DNA of 64,000 nucleotides from Oscillospiraceae bacterium. GTDB lineage: Bacteria > Bacillota > Clostridia > Oscillospirales > Oscillospiraceae. The stretch covers positions 1 through 64,000 of the forward strand of contig SVLX01000013.1 of NCBI GenBank assembly GCA_015067725.1. The letters are read 5' to 3'. Below the pieces are notes generated by a model that saw only the letters and a program-made list of their open reading frames with translations, had not been told where the DNA came from and made no database searches. Of this stretch, positions 61,188-64,000 are shown piece after piece. Both the position numbers and the translations under genes were made by a program. The number at the start of each line of letters is the position of its first letter. Positions within the stretch are counted from its first letter, which is position 1.

Positions 61188-62393
61188 ATGAAACGATTCA
61201 AACCAAAGACCCGATTCGGTCAGGCCATGGCGCTGATTGTCTTTGCGGTGGTCTTCAGTGCTTTCTTCAATAACATCGAGCCGCTGTGGGATTTGGTAAA
61301 GAAACTGGTGGCGCTGCTGAATCCCCTCTGGGTGGGCATGGCACTGGCCTTCTTCCTGAATGTCCCTATGCGGGGAATTGAGAATATCTTCGCCAAAGTC
61401 CAAACTAAGTGGAAGAAACCGGTTACGGAGCGGCGGAACAGCATCATCAGCCTGATTATCACCTATCTGCTTGCCCCTGCGGTGATTATACTGGTGTTCT
61501 ATGCCATCATTCCCCAGGTCATCAAGGCGATTCCCAGCATTGTGGCCTCCATTGAGGCGGCCTGGCCCAGACTGCTGAACTTCCTCCACCGGTTCAATAT
61601 CGATACCCAGGAATTTGAGGGTTTCCTGAAGGAAATTGACCTGAATTCCGTAGTTACCACCATCACCAATAACATTGAGACAATTGTGGAGACTTCTGTA
61701 TCCGCAGTGTCTTCGGTGGTGTCTGTGGTGGTGCTGGCCATTACCGGCTTTGTCATTTCCATCTACATTCTGGCCAACAAGAAAAAGCTGAGCCGCCAGG
61801 TGAAGAAACTGCTCTATGCCTATACCCCCCGGCGGTTTGCGGACCGGACGGTGGAGGTGGCGGTGCTGACCAACAAGACCTTCACCGACTTTTTGGCGGG
61901 GCAGTGCTTAGAGGCGCTGATTCTGGGCACCATGTTCTTTGTGGTGCTGTCCATTTTGAAGATGCCCTTTGCCCTGGTCATCAGTGTCTTCCTGACGCTG
62001 ACGGCGCTGATTCCCTATGTGGGTGCCATTTTGGGCTTCCTGGTGGGTGCGCTGTTGATTCTGACGGTCAGCCCCTTTAAGGCGCTCATTTATATCATTG
62101 TCTCGGTGGTTATCCAGCAGGTGGAGAATCAGTTCATCTATCCCAAGGTGGTGGGCACTTCCGTGGGACTGTCGCCCATGTGGATTCTGATTTCCGTCTT
62201 CGTTGGCGGCAACCTCTTTGGTCTGCTGGGCACCATGTTCTTTATCCCCTTTGTGGCGGTGGCTTATTCTCTGTTGCGGGTGAACATGAATAACCGGCTG
62301 AAGGACAAAAAGCTGAAGGTGGACGACAATGGCATCCACAGCGAGGAAGCCGGAGAAACCGAGCCGCCGGAAGATGAACCAACCGCACCATAA
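61188..62393 (+). CDS. AI-2E-family transporter
   Basis: A 401-residue membrane protein of the AI-2E (UPF0118/YtvI) family with about eight hydrophobic segments. The family core has FVISIYILANKKKLSRQVKKLL, the GQCLEALILGTM helix and the conserved PYVGAILGFLVGAL and QQVENQFIYPKVVG motifs. An acidic Glu/Pro-rich tail ends the protein. Members export signals or exchange Na+/H+; the substrate is unknown. The frame extends upstream, but ATG 61188 follows AAGGAGCG. Confidence 0.85.
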   Translation: MKRFKPKTRFGQAMALIVFAVVFSAFFNNIEPLWDLVKKLVALLNPLWVGMALAFFLNVPMRGIENIFAKVQTKWKKPVTERRNSIISLIITYLLAPAVIILVFYAIIPQVIKAIPSIVASIEAAWPRLLNFLHRFNIDTQEFEGFLKEIDLNSVVTTITNNIETIVETSVSAVSSVVSVVVLAITGFVISIYILANKKKLSRQVKKLLYAYTPRRFADRTVEVAVLTNKTFTDFLAGQCLEALILGTMFFVVLSILKMPFALVISVFLTLTALIPYVGAILGFLVGALLILTVSPFKALIYIIVSVVIQQVENQFIYPKVVGTSVGLSPMWILISVFVGGNLFGLLGTMFFIPFVAVAYSLLRVNMNNRLKDKKLKVDDNGIHSEEAGETEPPEDEPTAP

Positions 62394-62410
62394 GAAACCG
62401 GCAAACACAG

Positions 62411-62448
62411 CCCCTGCAGGAGAAGCAAGGCTCTTGCAGGGGATTTTT
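62411..62448 (+). terminator. Terminator of the AI-2E-family gene
   Basis: An 8-bp stem (CCCCTGCA 62411-62418 with TGCAGGGG 62435-62442) followed by ATTTTT. Confidence 0.8.
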
Positions 62449-62612
62449 CATGCAGATGGAGGAAGTTTTGCGCAGACGGAGGCCGGTATTGGGGAGGAAT
62501 GCTTTGAAGCACATCCATAATCCGGTAGGCAAGACTAGACAAATGCGCTGGTTCTTTAGCAGCATCATCATTTTAACCAAAAATTTGGTTCATTTTTTGT
62601 CATAAATTACAA

Positions 62613-62641
62613 TTGCATAATTGACATAGATATGGTATACT
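62613..62641 (+). promoter_or_regulatory. Promoter of the lipoprotein gene
   Basis: TTGCAT (62613-62618), a 17-base spacer and TATACT (62636-62641), in an A/T-rich stretch about 100 bases before the start codon. Confidence 0.6.
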
Positions 62642-62743
62642 GACAACAACAAATACGATCTTCTTCCGGCGCACACCGGAAAAGCCGGGCATAAGGCCGG
62701 TATTCCGGGTCATTTATCACAAGATTGGAAGGAGGATGCCACC

Positions 62744-63973
62744 ATGAGACAATTTCGAGGATTGACACTGCTGCTCGCCGGACTTTTGTTTCTGCTGAGT
62801 GCCTGTACGCCCCGTCATCCGGAATCCCCCGCAACCACATCCCCCACACAGGAAACCCTGCCCCTGACTGCACCGACGGCGGCTTCTGCGACCCAACCGA
62901 CCATTGCGCAGGAGACAGAACCCGAAGAAACCTTGCCGGATGTCCAGTTGGTTATGGATGATGGCTTTATTCCAATTTTGATTGGAGAGTATCCCTGTGT
63001 AGTTGTAGGTGCAGACGGCCCTTCTGAAGCACCTAAAACCATTACTGTTTACTATACCGCCTGGGATATGGAAAATGGTGGGTTCACGGAAACTACGCCC
63101 TGGTATCACCAAAACATAACGAGCTGGGTCTTGACCAACATTCCTTTTTGGGCTGGCGGATCTTATGTTGTAACTTGGCCAACTGCCACAAAATATGAGC
63201 AAGGACTAACAATCCGAGAAGCGGCATATTATGATACTTACTACGACAATGTGAATCGTGTTGATGGTGAGGATGGAAGCGTGGCATTGACGCGATTTAC
63301 TCCCAATGGGTTCACCCACGAGTTGCCATTGTGCGCCATACCCGAGGGCTTTTACACAGACGAAACAAAAGAACTGGGTACACGGCCATATTATATCTGG
63401 TCTGATGGTGAATCGTTATTGACACTTTACGTTGCCACCGATAATCTCAATACCGATTTGGTTTATGGTCTGTGTGCGCTAAACGCTCCTGATGAGGTGC
63501 AGTGGAACATGGTATCCTTGCCAATGATGTATGCATCGGATATTTTCCATAACCTATCACGGGCATATCATGATGGCAAACTCTATTTTGGTTCGTTAAA
63601 AGGCATACTGGAAGTCGATTTGGAAAGCGGAGAAGTTCTCGTGCTGGACGAGACAAACCTTTTCCGTGATGTCTTCCAAATCTACCCCAATTCCCGCTGG
63701 AATTATGACCTTGCCGAATGCCAAATGTATGTGGTGGGTTGCTGGAATGACACCCTCATCTTTGAGACCACGCGCTGGACCGACGAAGAAGAAGGCGAAA
63801 AGTACCATGTCTTCTATGTGGCGGTCAAAGATGGCCAGATTCAGGGGGTCATGGAGCGCTCAGAATGGGGCCTGTTCACCTTCTATGACCGGAATCTCCA
63901 GGTTCTGGGTACCGATGACCGCTACCAACTCACGCTGGAGCCCTATTGCGTCAAATTCCCCTTAGAGGGCTGA
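62744..63973 (+). CDS. Surface lipoprotein of unknown function
   Basis: A 409-residue protein. The signal peptide ends in the lipobox LLSAC (C21). A Thr/Pro/Glu-rich spacer (about 22-65) leads to a soluble domain with repeated beta-strand-like segments (for example KLYFGSLKGILEVDLESGEV), possibly a propeller. I do not recognise the family. Base composition changes within the gene: the first 230 and last 300 bases match the G+C-rich core genes, while about 62960-63660 is richer in A+T. ATG 62744 follows GGAAGGAGG. Confidence 0.7.
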   Translation: MRQFRGLTLLLAGLLFLLSACTPRHPESPATTSPTQETLPLTAPTAASATQPTIAQETEPEETLPDVQLVMDDGFIPILIGEYPCVVVGADGPSEAPKTITVYYTAWDMENGGFTETTPWYHQNITSWVLTNIPFWAGGSYVVTWPTATKYEQGLTIREAAYYDTYYDNVNRVDGEDGSVALTRFTPNGFTHELPLCAIPEGFYTDETKELGTRPYYIWSDGESLLTLYVATDNLNTDLVYGLCALNAPDEVQWNMVSLPMMYASDIFHNLSRAYHDGKLYFGSLKGILEVDLESGEVLVLDETNLFRDVFQIYPNSRWNYDLAECQMYVVGCWNDTLIFETTRWTDEEEGEKYHVFYVAVKDGQIQGVMERSEWGLFTFYDRNLQVLGTDDRYQLTLEPYCVKFPLEG

Positions 63974-64000
63974 GATTTAAGCCAACTAAAACACAACTGC

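Overview
The window looks like a chromosome segment of a Gram-positive anaerobic clostridium, most likely of the Oscillospiraceae/Ruminococcaceae type. The reasons are the G+C-rich codon use of the core genes, the Firmicutes gene orders ylxM-ffh-rpsP-KH protein and miaB-mutS-mutL-miaA-hfq, the cell-division proteins SepF and DivIVA, an LTA-synthase-like sulfatase, a paired GlgC/GlgD glycogen system and a T-box leader for ileS. The species cannot be named from the sequence alone.

Layout. 0-3.5 kb: tRNA-Val(GAC), an MFS sugar-type transporter, a membrane-anchored phosphoesterase and a zinc-ribbon membrane protein. 3.8-11.7 kb: a glycogen operon, glgB-glgC-glgD-glgA, followed by a GH13 amylase and a 58-codon Cys-containing ORF. 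11.8-15.0 kb: a methionine ABC transporter operon (metQ-metN-metI) behind a strong promoter, a Met/Cys-rich leader ORF and an intrinsic terminator; its binding protein MetQ has its two halves in reversed order. 15.1-15.6 kb: a decayed transposase. 15.8-31.6 kb: tRNA modification and mismatch repair (miaB, mutS, CPBP protease, mutL, miaA), hfq, an HlyD-like adaptor, a YggS-family protein, sepF, divIVA, then T-box and ileS. 31.7-36.1 kb: an AlbA_2/ATPase-type regulator with an iteron-like array, two related unknown proteins, and a stand-alone GMP synthase ATP-PPase.

36.1-39.9 kb is an accessory island with lower G+C. It holds a membrane protein of unknown function, a module resembling a type III toxin-antitoxin system (structured RNA repeats, terminator, PBECR4-like nuclease gene), and a RhuM-family gene flanked by two decayed XRE-regulator tails. 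40.0-43.2 kb: adenine deaminase, a HAD phosphatase and a cysteine hydrolase. 43.3-49.4 kb (minus strand): cca-pth2-acyltransferase(frameshifted)-SGNH hydrolase, and an LTA-synthase-like protein. 49.4-54.5 kb: glycyl-tRNA synthetase, an RNHCP protein, and ylxM-ffh-rpsP-KH. 54.6-58.9 kb: an ImmA/IrrE peptidase with a membrane partner, a YitT-type protein, IMP dehydrogenase, and the tail of a lost DUF3427 helicase. 58.9-64 kb: an SdpI-type protein, NrdR, DegV, an AI-2E-family transporter and a lipoprotein.

Three intergenic islands (about 22.8-23.4, 28.2-28.8 and 46.9-47.35 kb) share the same short modules and form a dispersed repeat family. The two strongest candidates for new biology are the circularly permuted MetQ with its putative peptide attenuator (11.85-13.15 kb) and the RNA-repeat/PBECR4 module (37.2-38.2 kb). 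All annotations come from reading the sequence; no database search was run.
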